A stretch of 64,000 nt of DNA, taken from positions 62,001-126,000 of the forward strand of contig NZ_VCHQ01000008.1 in NCBI RefSeq assembly GCF_005860775.1, in the 5' to 3' direction. Positions 9,774 through 19,263 of the stretch are shown here, piece after piece; position 1 is the stretch's first letter; each line of letters begins with the position of its first letter. The DNA is from Klebsiella indica (GTDB taxonomy: Bacteria > Pseudomonadota > Gammaproteobacteria > Enterobacterales > Enterobacteriaceae). The position numbers and the translations under genes were made by a program. The notes under the pieces are model-generated. The model searched no databases, was not told where the DNA came from, and saw nothing but the letters and a program-made list of their open reading frames with translations.

Positions 9774-10335
9774 GGTTTTCTTCCTTCTGACAGGCAATCA
9801 CAAAAACAGGATTATTGGGTTTGAAGTAGTGTCCGCTGCCAAGTGCGGTCAGCGATGAGACGTTTAGCTGCAGGCAATCAACCCGTTTGATACCCCTCTG
9901 TTTCAGATAGTCGAGGGCTGCGTTCAGGTTTTCCTGCAAAATAAAGGTCATTACCAGACGGCCTCCGGGGTAGAGCTGCTGCCAGGACCAGTCAATCAGT
10001 TCCTCAAGCTGGCCGCCGCTGCCGCCCATAAAAATGGCGTCCGCCCGTTCAGTCATCACCATCGGTGCGTCTCCAGGCAGGATCTCAATGTTGCCGCAGG
10101 CGAAATGCTGACGGTTTTCGTCGAGCAGTTGCAAAGCTGCAGGGTTGCGTTCGATTGCCGTCACCTGTAGCGAGGGGAACTGTAGCGCCGCCTCAATCGA
10201 TACGCTGCCGGTACCGGCGCCAATATCAATCAGGTGGCTTGCCCGGTGCAGCTCAAGTCTGGCCAGCGCCAGCGCGCGAATGGCCTCTTTGGTCATCGGC
10301 ACATTTTCGCCGCGCAGAAAAAGCTCATCTTTCAT
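9766..10335 (-). CDS. cbiT: Cobalt-precorrin-6B C15-methyltransferase (decarboxylating) CbiT
   Basis: Methylates C15 and decarboxylates the C12 acetate side chain. Unlike the other methylases in this operon it has a Rossmann-type SAM fold, shown by [12 protein letters not shown] at residues 37-48. The 189-residue length is usual. It overlaps cbiE by 11 nt. CbiE and CbiT together do the job of the aerobic fusion enzyme CobL, here as separate proteins. Confidence 0.95.
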   Translation of the reverse strand: MKDELFLRGENVPMTKEAIRALALARLELHRASHLIDIGAGTGSVSIEAALQFPSLQVTAIERNPAALQLLDENRQHFACGNIEILPGDAPMVMTERADAIFMGGSGGQLEELIDWSWQQLYPGGRLVMTFILQENLNAALDYLKQRGIKRVDCLQLNVSSLTALGSGHYFKPNNPVFVIACQKEENHG

Positions 10336-10930
10336 CGAGGATCACCACTGCGTTCATTTCATATTCGCCATCGACCTCACTGACCGGCAGCCAGTGGATC
10401 CGCTCGTTATTCATTGCCAGATTTTCGCCAATCACCATCCAGCGATACCCTTTGCCCCGCGCCATCAGTTGCGCAGCGATTTCGCGCGGTCCGCAGCGCC
10501 CGTCGGTCACCATCGCAACCTTGCGGTGGCGCGCCAGCTCATCAAAACAGACCTCTCGCCCGTGGCTGCTGGTCAGCCAGATATCATTCATATCGATTCC
10601 GGCGCGCGCGCACAGATATTGCACCGCGCTGATACCGGGAATAATGCGCACACGTTCGATGCCAAAATGGGCAATCAGCCGCGTGCCGATGCCGTAAAAC
10701 AGCGGATCGCCGGAGGCCAGCACCACCACCTGCCGCTCTTCACGCTCGCCAAGCCACGCCAGCAATTCCGCGATATTGGCGCCCAACGCGAACTGCTCCC
10801 CATGAAACGCCGGGAACTGCTGCAAATGCCGCTTGCCGCCCACCAGCGCGTCCGCCGCGGCGACCGCTTCCTGCGCCGCAGGCGTCATCAGATGCAGGCC
10901 TGACGGGCCCATGCCGACGACCGTTAACAT
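10325..10930 (-). CDS. cbiE: Cobalt-precorrin-7 C5-methyltransferase CbiE
   Basis: SAM-dependent methylation at C5. The 201-residue tetrapyrrole methylase begins [16 protein letters not shown] and contains [13 protein letters not shown] (about 70-82) and [17 protein letters not shown]. It overlaps cbiD by 7 nt and cbiT by 11 nt, so the three are translationally coupled. Confidence 0.95.
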   Translation of the reverse strand: MLTVVGMGPSGLHLMTPAAQEAVAAADALVGGKRHLQQFPAFHGEQFALGANIAELLAWLGEREERQVVVLASGDPLFYGIGTRLIAHFGIERVRIIPGISAVQYLCARAGIDMNDIWLTSSHGREVCFDELARHRKVAMVTDGRCGPREIAAQLMARGKGYRWMVIGENLAMNNERIHWLPVSEVDGEYEMNAVVILDER

Positions 10931-12063
10931 GAGAGCTCCCGCGCAATCTCAGCGACCGGGCGATTGCTGCCGAGCACGTTGTTATCAAAAGAGAACATGA
11001 TGGCGTCGCAGGTGGGCGGCGTTCTGGTAAAACGCAGCATCTGCGTCACTCGCTGGCAAATGCGCTCCGCAAGATGGTTATAGATATGATGGAAACCGTA
11101 TGCATCGATATGCTCCATCGCCGCTTCAGTGGTATCGCATTCGCTCACCTGCCGCAGAAGTTCCAACGGCGCGCCCAGCAGCGCCAGGTGTGCGACTAAC
11201 GTTTCCATCCGCGCATCGGCAATATGGCTGTGAGTATGAAAAATCCCGGCGGCAATTTTAATCAGCTTACCTGGGTGGCCGATCAGCACAATCTGGCGGA
11301 ATCCCAGGCGTACCGCCTCTTCGATCATGTAGCCGACGAAGTTGCTCATGGTGACGACCACCTGAGCATCAATACCCATCTGCTCACGAACGAAACGCTC
11401 GCCGTGGTTGCCTGGCACCAGCACCACGCGATCCAGGCCCGCCGCACGCTTGATCTCCAGTTCCAGAGAAAGCGAACGCTTCCAGCTCTCCTCCGACATC
11501 GGCGTCACAATACCGGTGGTGCCGATAATTGATATGCCGCCTAAAATACCGAGCCGAGAGTTATAGGTTTTCTGCGCCCTTGCCTCGCCTTCCGGCGCGA
11601 ATATTTCCACTTCTGCCCCGCGCGACGGGCCAATCGCTTCACGTACCGCCGACTCGATAGTATGGCGCGGGGTACGGTTAATCGCCGGGCTGCCGACAGG
11701 CAGACCAATCCCCTTGCGGGTTACGGTACCGACGCCCTCACCGCCGCGCAGCGTTATCTCTCCGGAATCATTGAGCGTCACGCGGGCGAAAATCAGCATC
11801 CCGTGAGTGGCGTCAACATCGTCGCCGCCGTCTTTGCGGATCGCGGCAATCGCCTGCTGCCCTTCGACGTGCGGCGACTCAACGTTAAGACACAGCGTCA
11901 CGCCGGAGGGGGTAATGATCGAGACCTGGTGGATCAGGTGCTGGCGCATCACCATCAGCGCCGCGACCTTTGCCGCCGCCGTCGCGCAGGAGCCGGTGGT
12001 ATAGCCTTTACGTAATGCCTTCCCGTTATGCCACACCGGGGAGTCAAAGGATTGTTCGCTCAT
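10924..12063 (-). CDS. cbiD: Cobalt-precorrin-5B C1-methyltransferase CbiD
   Basis: Methylates C1 of cobalt-precorrin-5B in the anaerobic pathway. The 379-residue protein has the CbiD signature [17 protein letters not shown] near residue 19, the central [16 protein letters not shown] segment and the [13 protein letters not shown] stretch. CbiD is unrelated to the tetrapyrrole methylases around it. It starts within the end of cbiC (4-nt overlap). Confidence 0.96.
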   Translation of the reverse strand: MSEQSFDSPVWHNGKALRKGYTTGSCATAAAKVAALMVMRQHLIHQVSIITPSGVTLCLNVESPHVEGQQAIAAIRKDGGDDVDATHGMLIFARVTLNDSGEITLRGGEGVGTVTRKGIGLPVGSPAINRTPRHTIESAVREAIGPSRGAEVEIFAPEGEARAQKTYNSRLGILGGISIIGTTGIVTPMSEESWKRSLSLELEIKRAAGLDRVVLVPGNHGERFVREQMGIDAQVVVTMSNFVGYMIEEAVRLGFRQIVLIGHPGKLIKIAAGIFHTHSHIADARMETLVAHLALLGAPLELLRQVSECDTTEAAMEHIDAYGFHHIYNHLAERICQRVTQMLRFTRTPPTCDAIMFSFDNNVLGSNRPVAEIARELSC

Positions 12064-12692
12064 CGCGCCCCCTGCTGGTGATACAGAATCGCGTTGACGA
12101 TAGCGGCGGCGACGTTGCTGCCGCCTTTACGCCCCAGCGCGGCGATACCGGGCAAACCGCTCTGCGTAAGAGCCGCTTTCGACTCCGCCGCGCCGACAAA
12201 ACCAACCGGCACGCCGATGACGCCGTTGACCGCGACATCATGCTCAAGCAGGCGAAACAGCGCGGTGGGCGCATTGCCGAAAACAAAAACTTTCTCCCCT
12301 TCTTCGGCAACCGCGATATCCACCGCCGCCATCGAGCGGGTCATCCCCTGCGCTTTTGCCGCGGCCACCACACGCGGATCGCTGATATAGCAGCGGCACT
12401 CGCCGCCGGATTGAGCCAGCAGGGTTTTATTAATTCCCGACAGCGCCATGGTGGTGTCGGTATACAGAACGCAAGGCCGACTTAGCGCAGCGCTAAGGCG
12501 CTCAAGCACGTCAGGCGAAAACCACAGAATATCCAGCCAGTCAAAGTCGGCGGTGGTGTGAATTACCCGCTTGATAATGGCTTCATGCAATGGGCTGGCG
12601 AAGCGGTAGTCTGGCCGCGTTTCGGCAATAATCTCGCCAATAATGTCGAAGCTTTTCGCCTCAATCGCCTGCGGTTGCTGGATATAGTGCAT
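12060..12692 (-). CDS. cbiC: Cobalt-precorrin-8 methylmutase CbiC
   Basis: Moves the methyl group from C11 to C12, giving cobyrinate. The 210-residue protein has the conserved histidine His45 in [10 protein letters not shown], corresponding to the catalytic His of CobH, and the C-terminal [15 protein letters not shown] segment. It follows cbiB by 10 nt. Confidence 0.96.
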   Translation of the reverse strand: MHYIQQPQAIEAKSFDIIGEIIAETRPDYRFASPLHEAIIKRVIHTTADFDWLDILWFSPDVLERLSAALSRPCVLYTDTTMALSGINKTLLAQSGGECRCYISDPRVVAAAKAQGMTRSMAAVDIAVAEEGEKVFVFGNAPTALFRLLEHDVAVNGVIGVPVGFVGAAESKAALTQSGLPGIAALGRKGGSNVAAAIVNAILYHQQGAR

Positions 12693-12702
12693 TTATTTGT
12701 CC

Positions 12703-13662
12703 TCAGGCTACGCCGACCAGCCAGTATCGCACCGCCATAAACAATGCCAGCGCCAGGGTCGAAGCCACCCACATCAATCGAATCGTTCGGGAAATGTCAT
12801 CTACGGAAATATCGCGCGTCGCGTCGCCGATCCACGGCTTCTCCACACGCTGACCAAAGTAATTGTTAGGGCCGCCCAGCCGGATACCGAGCGCCCCGGC
12901 GACAGAGGCTTCCGACCAGCCGCAGTTCGGGCTGCTATGGTTATAGCGGTCGCGCCAGCCAATCTGGAGTGCGCGGCCACCTGCTTCGCGGCAGAGGAAA
13001 GCGGCGATGCCGATCAGCAGCCAGCTCAGTCGGGCGGGGATAAAATTTGCGACATCATCGAGGCGGGCGCTGACCATGCCGATGGCGCGGTATTTTTCAT
13101 GCTTATAACCAACCATTGAGTCAAGGGTATTGATCGCTTTATAGGCCATCGCCAGCGGCGCGCCGCCCAGCAGCAGGAAGAAAAGCGGCGCGATAATACC
13201 GTCGACGGTATTTTCCGCCACCGTCTCCACCACCGCGCGATTAATTTGCGGCGGCTGGAGCTGCGAGGTGTCGCGCCCGACAATCCATGAAAGCTTGATA
13301 CGGCTTGCGGCCAAATCGCCCGCGCGCAACGGGCGCTCGACCTCCCTCGCCGACTGCGCCAGGCAGCGTCCGGCCAGCACGGTAAAAATCATCCACACCT
13401 CAACCGCCCAGCCAAACCACGGATGGATCATCTGCGCCAGCGTCAATCCCCCCCAGGAAACACCCCATGTCAGCCCGACCACCACCAGACACATCACTCC
13501 GCCGCCAATACGTAAGGCAAAATCGCTACGGCAGCAACGGCGCACGGCGCGCTGAACGATGGCGATAAGGTTGCCCGTCCAGCGCACCGGATGCGGCCAA
13601 TTCTGCGGATCGCCGATAATAAAATCGAGGATCCAGGCAACGCACCAGGCCAGCAACGTCAT
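12703..13662 (-). CDS. cbiB: Adenosylcobinamide-phosphate synthase CbiB
   Basis: Membrane enzyme that attaches (R)-1-aminopropanol O-2-phosphate, the CobD product, to adenosylcobyric acid. The 319-residue protein is strongly hydrophobic, with an N-terminal helix containing WILDFIIGDPQNWPHPVRWTG, the family signature. The ORF is open to 13773. The start at 13662 (MTLLAWCVAW) gives a 4-nt overlap with cbiA and the usual length. Confidence 0.96.
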   Translation of the reverse strand: MTLLAWCVAWILDFIIGDPQNWPHPVRWTGNLIAIVQRAVRRCCRSDFALRIGGGVMCLVVVGLTWGVSWGGLTLAQMIHPWFGWAVEVWMIFTVLAGRCLAQSAREVERPLRAGDLAASRIKLSWIVGRDTSQLQPPQINRAVVETVAENTVDGIIAPLFFLLLGGAPLAMAYKAINTLDSMVGYKHEKYRAIGMVSARLDDVANFIPARLSWLLIGIAAFLCREAGGRALQIGWRDRYNHSSPNCGWSEASVAGALGIRLGGPNNYFGQRVEKPWIGDATRDISVDDISRTIRLMWVASTLALALFMAVRYWLVGVA

Positions 13663-15038
13663 AGAACGCTCCTTGCGGTAGCCAGCCAGTGGTTGAGCAT
13701 GGTGGGACGCTGGGCAAAATGCAGGTGCAAATAGCTGGCGAACGTGTTTCCAACCTGCCAGCCGCCTGTCCACTGCCGGAGCGTCATGCCATCGCGAACC
13801 TTGCGGCAGGCCAGCGCCGCCGGCGTTTCCGGGATAAAATCCGAATAGTGGAACTCATGCCCGCGCAGGATTTCGCCGGGTGCCGCCAGCAGCGTTTGCC
13901 ACATTGCCCGGGCCTCACAGTAGCCAAAGCGGGTAAGCCGCTTGCCCATCTTGCTATGGCCGGGAATGAGATTAACCATTGAATACATTTCCCCGCTGGC
14001 GTCTTCAAGGGTGCTGCCGAGATACATCAGACCGCCGCATTCAGCATAGATAGCGACGCCGCGCCGATGCGCCGCCCGCAGTTGCTCCAGCATTGGTCTA
14101 TTCGCCGCCAGCGCGGCGGCATGAATTTCAGGGTATCCACCGCCAAGCCAAATCATCTGGCACGACGGAAGCTGGCTATCGTGCAGCGGACTAAAGCGCA
14201 CAATATTGACGCCACAGCGTTCAAGCAGCGTGAGGTTATCCGGGTAATAAAAGTTGAAGGCTTCATCCTCAGCCAGCGCCAGAGTCAAGCCCGTTCCGGC
14301 TTCAGGCGACGGCAGTTCCGGCCACTCGCCGGTGGGTAGAGCGGAGAGCTGGCTGAGATCGAGAAGCCGTTCAATGTCCAGGGTTCGCCCCAGCGTCCCG
14401 GCAAAATCGCGCCACGCCTGCTGATTAATCAGAGATTCGCGGGCAGTGACCAGCCCCAGATGCCGTTCGGGCAGTTCGACGCCCTCCACCCGCGGCACAT
14501 AGCCGAGAACGGGCAGCGCGCAATAGCGCTCGATGGCGCTTTTCAGCAATTGATAATGGGTTTCGCTATTGACGCGATTGACAATAACGCCAGCAATATT
14601 AAGAGTGGGATCAAAATGCTGAAACCCCATCACCGTGGCAGCGATGGAGGTGGAAACCGCTTTGCCATCGACCAGTAAAATCACCGGGCATCCAAGCTGC
14701 TTAGCCATCGCAGCGCTACTGCAGTCGTTCGGGTCGCTGCCGAAGCCGTCATAAAGCCCCATCACGCCTTCGATTACCGCAATATCCGCCTGCCGCATCT
14801 GTTCACAAAACAACGCGTTGAGAACCGGTTCCGGGAGCATAAAGCTGTCGAGATTGCGGGAAGGGATACCGCTGACGGCGGTATGCCAGCCGGTATCAAG
14901 ATAATCCGGGCCGACTTTACAGGGCAGAACCCGCATTCCACGCTGCTTTAACAGGCTGAGCAAACCGAGCGTGATCGTAGTTTTCCCACATCCGCTGCTG
15001 GTTCCTGCGAGAATAAATGCGTGTTGCCTGGCCGCCAT
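13659..15038 (-). CDS. cbiA: Cobyrinic acid a,c-diamide synthase CbiA
   Basis: First gene of the cbi/cob operon; a glutamine-dependent amidase of the a and c carboxyls. The 459-residue protein has Walker A GTSSGCGKTT (12-21), an N-terminal ATPase domain and a C-terminal glutaminase-like domain with nucleophile Cys334 in YAECGGLMYLG. The longer frame to 15119 would run into the riboswitch leader, so the ATG at 15038 (MAARQHAFILAG) is chosen. Confidence 0.96.
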   Translation of the reverse strand: MAARQHAFILAGTSSGCGKTTITLGLLSLLKQRGMRVLPCKVGPDYLDTGWHTAVSGIPSRNLDSFMLPEPVLNALFCEQMRQADIAVIEGVMGLYDGFGSDPNDCSSAAMAKQLGCPVILLVDGKAVSTSIAATVMGFQHFDPTLNIAGVIVNRVNSETHYQLLKSAIERYCALPVLGYVPRVEGVELPERHLGLVTARESLINQQAWRDFAGTLGRTLDIERLLDLSQLSALPTGEWPELPSPEAGTGLTLALAEDEAFNFYYPDNLTLLERCGVNIVRFSPLHDSQLPSCQMIWLGGGYPEIHAAALAANRPMLEQLRAAHRRGVAIYAECGGLMYLGSTLEDASGEMYSMVNLIPGHSKMGKRLTRFGYCEARAMWQTLLAAPGEILRGHEFHYSDFIPETPAALACRKVRDGMTLRQWTGGWQVGNTFASYLHLHFAQRPTMLNHWLATARSVL

Positions 15039-15078
15039 ACCCCGATCCTGTACAAAGTGGTAGGGCTGCGTGCATCCC

Positions 15079-15092
15079 CGGTCTTTCGACCG
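15079..15092 (-). other. GNRA-capped hairpin in the cbiA leader
   Basis: The leader RNA can form CGGTC-GAAA-GACCG, a 5-bp stem with a GAAA tetraloop. Flanking TGCGT and ACGCA segments could extend it into a larger stem. It lies between the riboswitch aptamer and the cbiA start, about 40 nt from the ATG. That is where an expression-platform hairpin controlling ribosome access would be expected. The fold is seen; the function is inferred. Confidence 0.45.
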
Positions 15093-15137
15093 TACGCATC
15101 TGAGCAACCCACTTCCCACCGAAGTTGTTGGTTATCA

Positions 15138-15415
15138 CCGACAGGCAGGTCTTCTGGCTTAGCGTCGTCCTCTCCCATCCTTCCCAATCTCGCGATCAGT
15201 GGTTTATACCTGCCACACTTCACGTTGTATGCGCTTTGGCTTCTGCATGGCAGGCCTCATTGATGAGGCACGCCGTTATGAAACCGGGCAAACACTGTGC
15301 AAAACGGTTAACCGTTTTCCCTACAACGAGAGCGAATCAGCGTATATATGGGTTCGTCAGCATCACAGCAGCGGGGGCTGCGGGGGATTTCCACCCCCTT
15401 CCCTGGCGCCTGTCA
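15138..15415 (-). promoter_or_regulatory. Cobalamin (adenosylcobalamin) riboswitch upstream of cbiA
   Basis: On the minus strand the leader contains the hallmark aptamer segments in order: GGCGCC-AGGGAA (about 15415-15400), GGTGGAAATCCCCCGCAG, CAGCCCCCGCTGCTGTGA (about 15383-15365), and the 3' B12-box-like AGCCAGAAGACCTGCC (about 15159-15144). These match the conserved cobalamin riboswitch core. It is placed to repress the whole cbi/cob operon when coenzyme B12 is plentiful. The ends are approximate. Confidence 0.9.
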
Positions 15416-15726
15416 GTTTAATCCGTCATGATTCGAGGCGGATTGAACATCGCGCGAATCATTGCCGGAACATCTTGCGGAAGCAGAATGGCTCCCGCCG
15501 CGTTTAATTGCATCGGCAGTTTGATTGCTCTACCGATGGTGCGAAAAAAAATTCCTCTGACAACACTCTATCTGATCAAATAAATAAAAACTGGTGCAGC
15601 TTATCGCGCGCTCATTATTATTTTGTTGCGCTATGACAATTTATTGCTCTGAATGAGATTTTTTCATTTTATAATGAGCCAGATACAGAGAGATAGCAAA
15701 AATCGGCAATAACAAAATATTGCCAT
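15416..15726 (-). promoter_or_regulatory. Upstream leader / presumed PocR-controlled cbi promoter region
   Basis: This is the non-coding stretch between the pocR stop and the riboswitch aptamer. It becomes AT-rich from about 15540 towards pocR. By analogy with Salmonella it should hold the PocR-activated cbi promoter. I cannot point to a convincing -10/-35 pair or operator, and no ORF in it looks real. Confidence 0.4.
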
Positions 15727-16638
15727 TTAAAATGGCTCAGTTTGTGATCTGGCATTAATTTGCTGGCGATAAGCCTGCGGGGTCACCTGATAGGCCTGAC
15801 GAAAAACTTTGCAAAAATAGCTGGTTTGCGAAAAACCTAAATTCCGCGCAATGCTGGCGATACTCCAGTCGCTGTGACACAGCAGCTCTTTGGCGCTCAC
15901 CATCCGCTGATGGTTAACCCAGGCATTAAAGCCAATCCCCTGATATTTTTTGAACAGCTTACTGAAGTAGTAGGGGCTGAGATACACGTGAGCGGCCACG
16001 TCCTCAAGACGCAGCTCATCTGAAAGATGAGCATCAATATAGCGCAGCGCCTTCTTCATTTTACTGTCGTGAGGGCTGGCGACCCGGCCGGCGCGCGCGG
16101 GTTCAGGCTGCTGCGGATTATCTTTAATCACCACGAAATTAAGTTGTTTTTTAAGGCAGTTTTCTACAATCAGCTTCAGTAAATCAGCGGAAGCAATCAC
16201 CCTTGAGTAGTCCATCTCCGGTACGTCGCGGAATGCTTTAACCAGTTCCGGCTCGGCCTTCCAGCGGTTGTCCACGTTCAGAATATCGACCAGTTCAACA
16301 TCGTTACTTAAACGAACCTGCCCGCACAGAACAAACCCCACAAGATGCCCGGCGATCACCAGAGGGATGGAAAAATCCGTTAGCCCGGCGTGACAACGGT
16401 AGATACAGAGCTGATCGGTTTTTGAGGCCTCAAGGCCGCCGCAACGGTCGCTCATCCGACAGCGAGCGCTGAGCTGAGGGTGCTGACGCATGAGCTGGCA
16501 GAAAGGAGTAAAATTAAATAATTCAGAGATTTCATCACCGTGAATATTGACCACCACAACCGCCAGACTCGTGGCCTGGGCAAAATCCTGTGCGATTTTA
16601 TTAATGAGTTCTGAGTTCAATGTACTCGCAGAAATCAT
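15727..16638 (-). CDS. pocR: AraC-family transcriptional activator PocR of the pdu and cbi/cob operons
   Basis: Activates pdu and cob transcription in response to 1,2-propanediol. The 303-residue protein has an N-terminal PocR-type sensory domain (about 5-165) with Cys-rich stretches (CRMSDRCGG, CIYRCHAG, LCGQV). Its C-terminal AraC DNA-binding domain (about 195-292) has two helix-turn-helix units, seen in YFSKLFKKYQGIGFNAWVN and YFCKVFRQAYQVTPQAYRQ. It lies between pduF and the cbi leader, as in Salmonella. Confidence 0.96.
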   Translation of the reverse strand: MISASTLNSELINKIAQDFAQATSLAVVVVNIHGDEISELFNFTPFCQLMRQHPQLSARCRMSDRCGGLEASKTDQLCIYRCHAGLTDFSIPLVIAGHLVGFVLCGQVRLSNDVELVDILNVDNRWKAEPELVKAFRDVPEMDYSRVIASADLLKLIVENCLKKQLNFVVIKDNPQQPEPARAGRVASPHDSKMKKALRYIDAHLSDELRLEDVAAHVYLSPYYFSKLFKKYQGIGFNAWVNHQRMVSAKELLCHSDWSIASIARNLGFSQTSYFCKVFRQAYQVTPQAYRQQINARSQTEPF

Positions 16639-16749
16639 GATAAAACCTCTCAGTTAATTTTTTGTTATAAACAAAACATTTCTTTAATATTTTTTCCCTT
16701 TCATCATCATTTACCGGCAACGATAAAAGAATAATACGATAGCAAAAGT

Positions 16750-16765
16750 CCCCCATCCGTGGGAG
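16750..16765 (-). terminator. Putative terminator between pduF and pocR
   Basis: On the minus strand CTCCCA-CGGA-TGGGGG forms a 6-bp stem (one T-G pair) followed by ACTTTTGC. It lies about 60 nt beyond the pduF stop and upstream of pocR. It may partly separate the two transcripts. The T-run is short, so confidence is moderate. Confidence 0.4.
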
Positions 16766-16826
16766 ACGTTTTTGGCCAGTTCGTGATACCGGTTCATGAA
16801 AATTTTCGGCTATTTCAACGGATACA

Positions 16827-17627
16827 TTACTCCTCTAATTTGCAGGTATTACACGGTAAATTATTGCCAATCAGATAACGATAGATAGCCGCGCCCAGAC
16901 AGGCGCCGATTAATGGCGCAATAATCGGCACAATAAAGTAGGGAATATCCCTTCCACCGGTCATCGCGATATCACCCCAACCAGCCATCCATGTAAACAG
17001 TTTCGGTCCAAAATCGCGCGCAGGATTCATTGCAAATCCCGTCAGCGGCCCGGTGGCAGCACCAATAACCGCCACCAGAATGCCGATCAGCAAGGGGGCC
17101 AGAGGCCCTTTCGGCACGCCGTTACCGTCGTCGGTCAGCGCCATTATCATCCCCATCAACATAGAAGTGATCACCACTTCAACCAGCGCGGCATGCCAGA
17201 CGCTCAGCGACGCCGCAGGGTACGTGCTGAAAATGCTCGCCAGTTGTAGACTTTCTACGCTACCGCGTACAATATGGTGCGTCGCTTCAAACTCAGTAAA
17301 CACCGTGCTGTAAAGCATATAGGCCAGCACCGCGCCGCCAAAGGCGCCCGCGACCTGTGAAACAATATAGGGGAACACTTTGCGTCCCGGAAAACAGGCA
17401 AATAACCATAACGCGACGGTCACAGCCGGGTTGAGATGCGCGCCCGATATCCCCGAAGTCAGATACACGGCAAGCGAGATCCCCAGCCCCCAAATAATGC
17501 AAATCTCCCACAGTCCGAGGCTTGCTCCCGCCACCTTCAACGCGCACAGGCAGCCGATACCGAAAAACAAAAACAGCCCGGTGCCCAGAAACTCGGCGGT
17601 ACATTGCGCTTTTAATGAATCGTTCAT
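16827..17627 (-). CDS. pduF: Propanediol diffusion facilitator PduF (MIP/aquaglyceroporin family)
   Basis: Inner-membrane channel thought to admit 1,2-propanediol. The 266-residue protein has about six membrane segments and the two half-helix motifs NPAV (66-69) and NPARD (201-205). The aspartate after the second NPA is typical of glycerol-facilitator-type rather than water-only channels. It is transcribed away from pduA and towards pocR. Confidence 0.95.
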   Translation of the reverse strand: MNDSLKAQCTAEFLGTGLFLFFGIGCLCALKVAGASLGLWEICIIWGLGISLAVYLTSGISGAHLNPAVTVALWLFACFPGRKVFPYIVSQVAGAFGGAVLAYMLYSTVFTEFEATHHIVRGSVESLQLASIFSTYPAASLSVWHAALVEVVITSMLMGMIMALTDDGNGVPKGPLAPLLIGILVAVIGAATGPLTGFAMNPARDFGPKLFTWMAGWGDIAMTGGRDIPYFIVPIIAPLIGACLGAAIYRYLIGNNLPCNTCKLEE

Positions 17628-17712
17628 TGTGACACCTTCTTAGCAGGGTTCGTGTCCTGACCAGCCAACATCCTGCTGGCAGTAGAGTACAACCATCATC
17701 ACTATATGAACT

Positions 17713-17747
17713 CCCTTCAGCAAATTATTGGCAACCTGCTGGAAGGG
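17713..17747 (-). other. Long imperfect hairpin in the pduF leader
   Basis: CCCTTCAGCA (17713-17722) and TGCTGGAAGGG (17737-17747) are inverted copies with a single bulged base, separated by 14 nt. It lies about 85 nt upstream of the pduF ATG. It could be an RNA leader structure or a dimeric protein site. Confidence 0.45.
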
Positions 17748-17766
17748 CCTCCGGAAAATTCAGGCA

Positions 17767-17784
17767 GCAATAACAAATTATTGC
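17767..17784. other. Perfect palindrome in the pduF/pduA region
   Basis: GCAATAA-CAAA-TTATTGC is a 7-bp perfect inverted repeat with a 4-nt spacer, 20 bp from the neighbouring hairpin. It is a candidate operator for PocR or another regulator. No known consensus was matched. Confidence 0.4.
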
Positions 17785-18151
17785 TATTAAATAAGCGTGG
17801 ACCGCATGATTCACGCATGTTTTTTGCCATAACGCCGCTTACATTGGCATGTAAAAATATTGCTGCAATCAACTCACCATTTTCCAATCAGCATCACAAA
17901 TCAACTTTCTCGCATAGCAGACAAAATTAAAATCGTCATGAACAAATTTGTAAATATGGAATATGAAAAACGAAATATTCATATTTAAATAAATAAAAAA
18001 TACACTAAATATCAACTTGATATAATTCAACACAGCAATTTTATACTATTAAAAAACCACTATTTTTTCGCCATCAAATTCAACTCAGCCATTCTTTTTC
18101 TTCACATCTTCTTATAGTTCCAACTATCGGAACACTCCATGCGAGGTCTTT

Positions 18152-18436
18152 ATGCAACAAGAAGCATTAGGAATGGTAGAAACCAAGGGCTTAACCGCAG
18201 CCATAGAGGCCGCAGACGCAATGGTGAAGTCAGCCAATGTGATGTTAGTCGGCTACGAAAAAATTGGCTCCGGTCTGGTGACGGTAATTGTTCGCGGGGA
18301 CGTTGGCGCAGTAAAAGCGGCAACCGACTCAGGCGCCGCCGCCGCGCGCAACGTGGGTGAAGTGAAAGCCGTACACGTCATCCCACGCCCTCATACCGAC
18401 GTAGAAAAAATCTTACCGAAGGGAATTAGCCAATGA
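18152..18436 (+). CDS. pduA: Propanediol bacterial-microcompartment shell protein PduA
   Basis: Hexameric BMC-domain shell protein, a major facet component whose pore passes 1,2-propanediol. The 94 residues form one BMC domain starting [26 protein letters not shown]. The pore loop KIGSG lies near residues 37-41, with Ser40 as in Salmonella PduA. It is the first gene of the operon and overlaps pduB by 4 nt. PduJ (24347-24622) is a close paralogue. Confidence 0.97.
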   Translation: MQQEALGMVETKGLTAAIEAADAMVKSANVMLVGYEKIGSGLVTVIVRGDVGAVKAATDSGAAAARNVGEVKAVHVIPRPHTDVEKILPKGISQ

Positions 18437-19245
18437 GCAGCAATGAACTGGTGGAACAGATCATGGCGCAGGTAATTGCCCGTGTGGCAACGCCGGAACA
18501 AACGGCCATTCCTGAAGAAACCCACCCAACACGAGAGACGGCTATGGCAGAAAAAAGCTGCAGTTTAACGGAATTTGTCGGCACCGCCATTGGCGACACC
18601 GTCGGTCTGGTGATCGCTAATGTGGACAGCGCCTTACTGGAAGCGATGAAGCTGGAAAAACGCTACCGCTCCATCGGCATTCTCGGCGCGCGCACTGGCG
18701 CAGGCCCGCACATTATGGCTGCCGATGAGGCGGTAAAAGCCACCAACACCGAAGTGGTCAGCATTGAACTTCCCCGCGATACCAAAGGCGGCGCAGGCCA
18801 CGGCTCGCTGATTATTTTAGGCGGCAATGATGTTTCGGACGTGAAGCGCGGTATCGAAGTCGCGCTGAAAGAACTCGACCGCACTTTTGGCGATGTATAC
18901 GCCAATGAAGCCGGACATATCGAGCTGCAATACACCGCCCGCGCCAGCTACGCGCTGGAAAAGGCCTTTGGCGCGCCGATTGGCCGTGCCTGCGGTGTGA
19001 TTGTCGGCGCTCCCGCGTCCATTGGCGTGTTGATGGCGGATACCGCCCTGAAGTCAGCCAACGTTGAAGTTGTCGCTTACAGCTCACCGGCGCACGGCAC
19101 GAGCTTCAGCAACGAAGCCATTCTGGTGATTTCCGGCGACTCCGGCGCGGTGCGTCAGGCGGTTAGCTCCGCCCGCGAAATCGGCAAAACTGTCCTTGCG
19201 ACCCTTGGTGATGAACCGAAAAACGATCGCCCGTCCTATATCTGA
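18433..19245 (+). CDS. pduB: Microcompartment shell protein PduB (and shorter PduB' from an internal start)
   Basis: Tandem-BMC trimeric shell protein of 270 residues. The first 37 residues include an amphipathic helix ([14 protein letters not shown]) that in Salmonella links shell to enzyme core. An internal ATG at 18544 (Met38, [11 protein letters not shown]) is preceded by a GAGAG purine stretch, and this is where PduB' starts in Salmonella. Two products are therefore expected from one gene. The two BMC repeats cover roughly residues 45-145 and 150-260. Confidence 0.96.
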   Translation: MSSNELVEQIMAQVIARVATPEQTAIPEETHPTRETAMAEKSCSLTEFVGTAIGDTVGLVIANVDSALLEAMKLEKRYRSIGILGARTGAGPHIMAADEAVKATNTEVVSIELPRDTKGGAGHGSLIILGGNDVSDVKRGIEVALKELDRTFGDVYANEAGHIELQYTARASYALEKAFGAPIGRACGVIVGAPASIGVLMADTALKSANVEVVAYSSPAHGTSFSNEAILVISGDSGAVRQAVSSAREIGKTVLATLGDEPKNDRPSYI

Positions 19246-19263
19246 TACTTACGAGGCTGATTC

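Larger units (their letters stand above)
17628..18151. promoter_or_regulatory. Divergent pduF/pduA control region
   Basis: This 524-bp AT-rich non-coding stretch separates pduF and pduA. PocR- and CRP-type sites are expected here from Salmonella. Two hairpins are visible near the pduF side and are listed separately. Near pduA, TTGATA (18017-18022) and TATACT (18042-18047) resemble promoter hexamers, but the 19-bp spacing is poor, as is usual for activator-dependent promoters. A GAGGT ribosome-binding site precedes the pduA ATG. No credible ORF lies in it. Confidence 0.6.
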
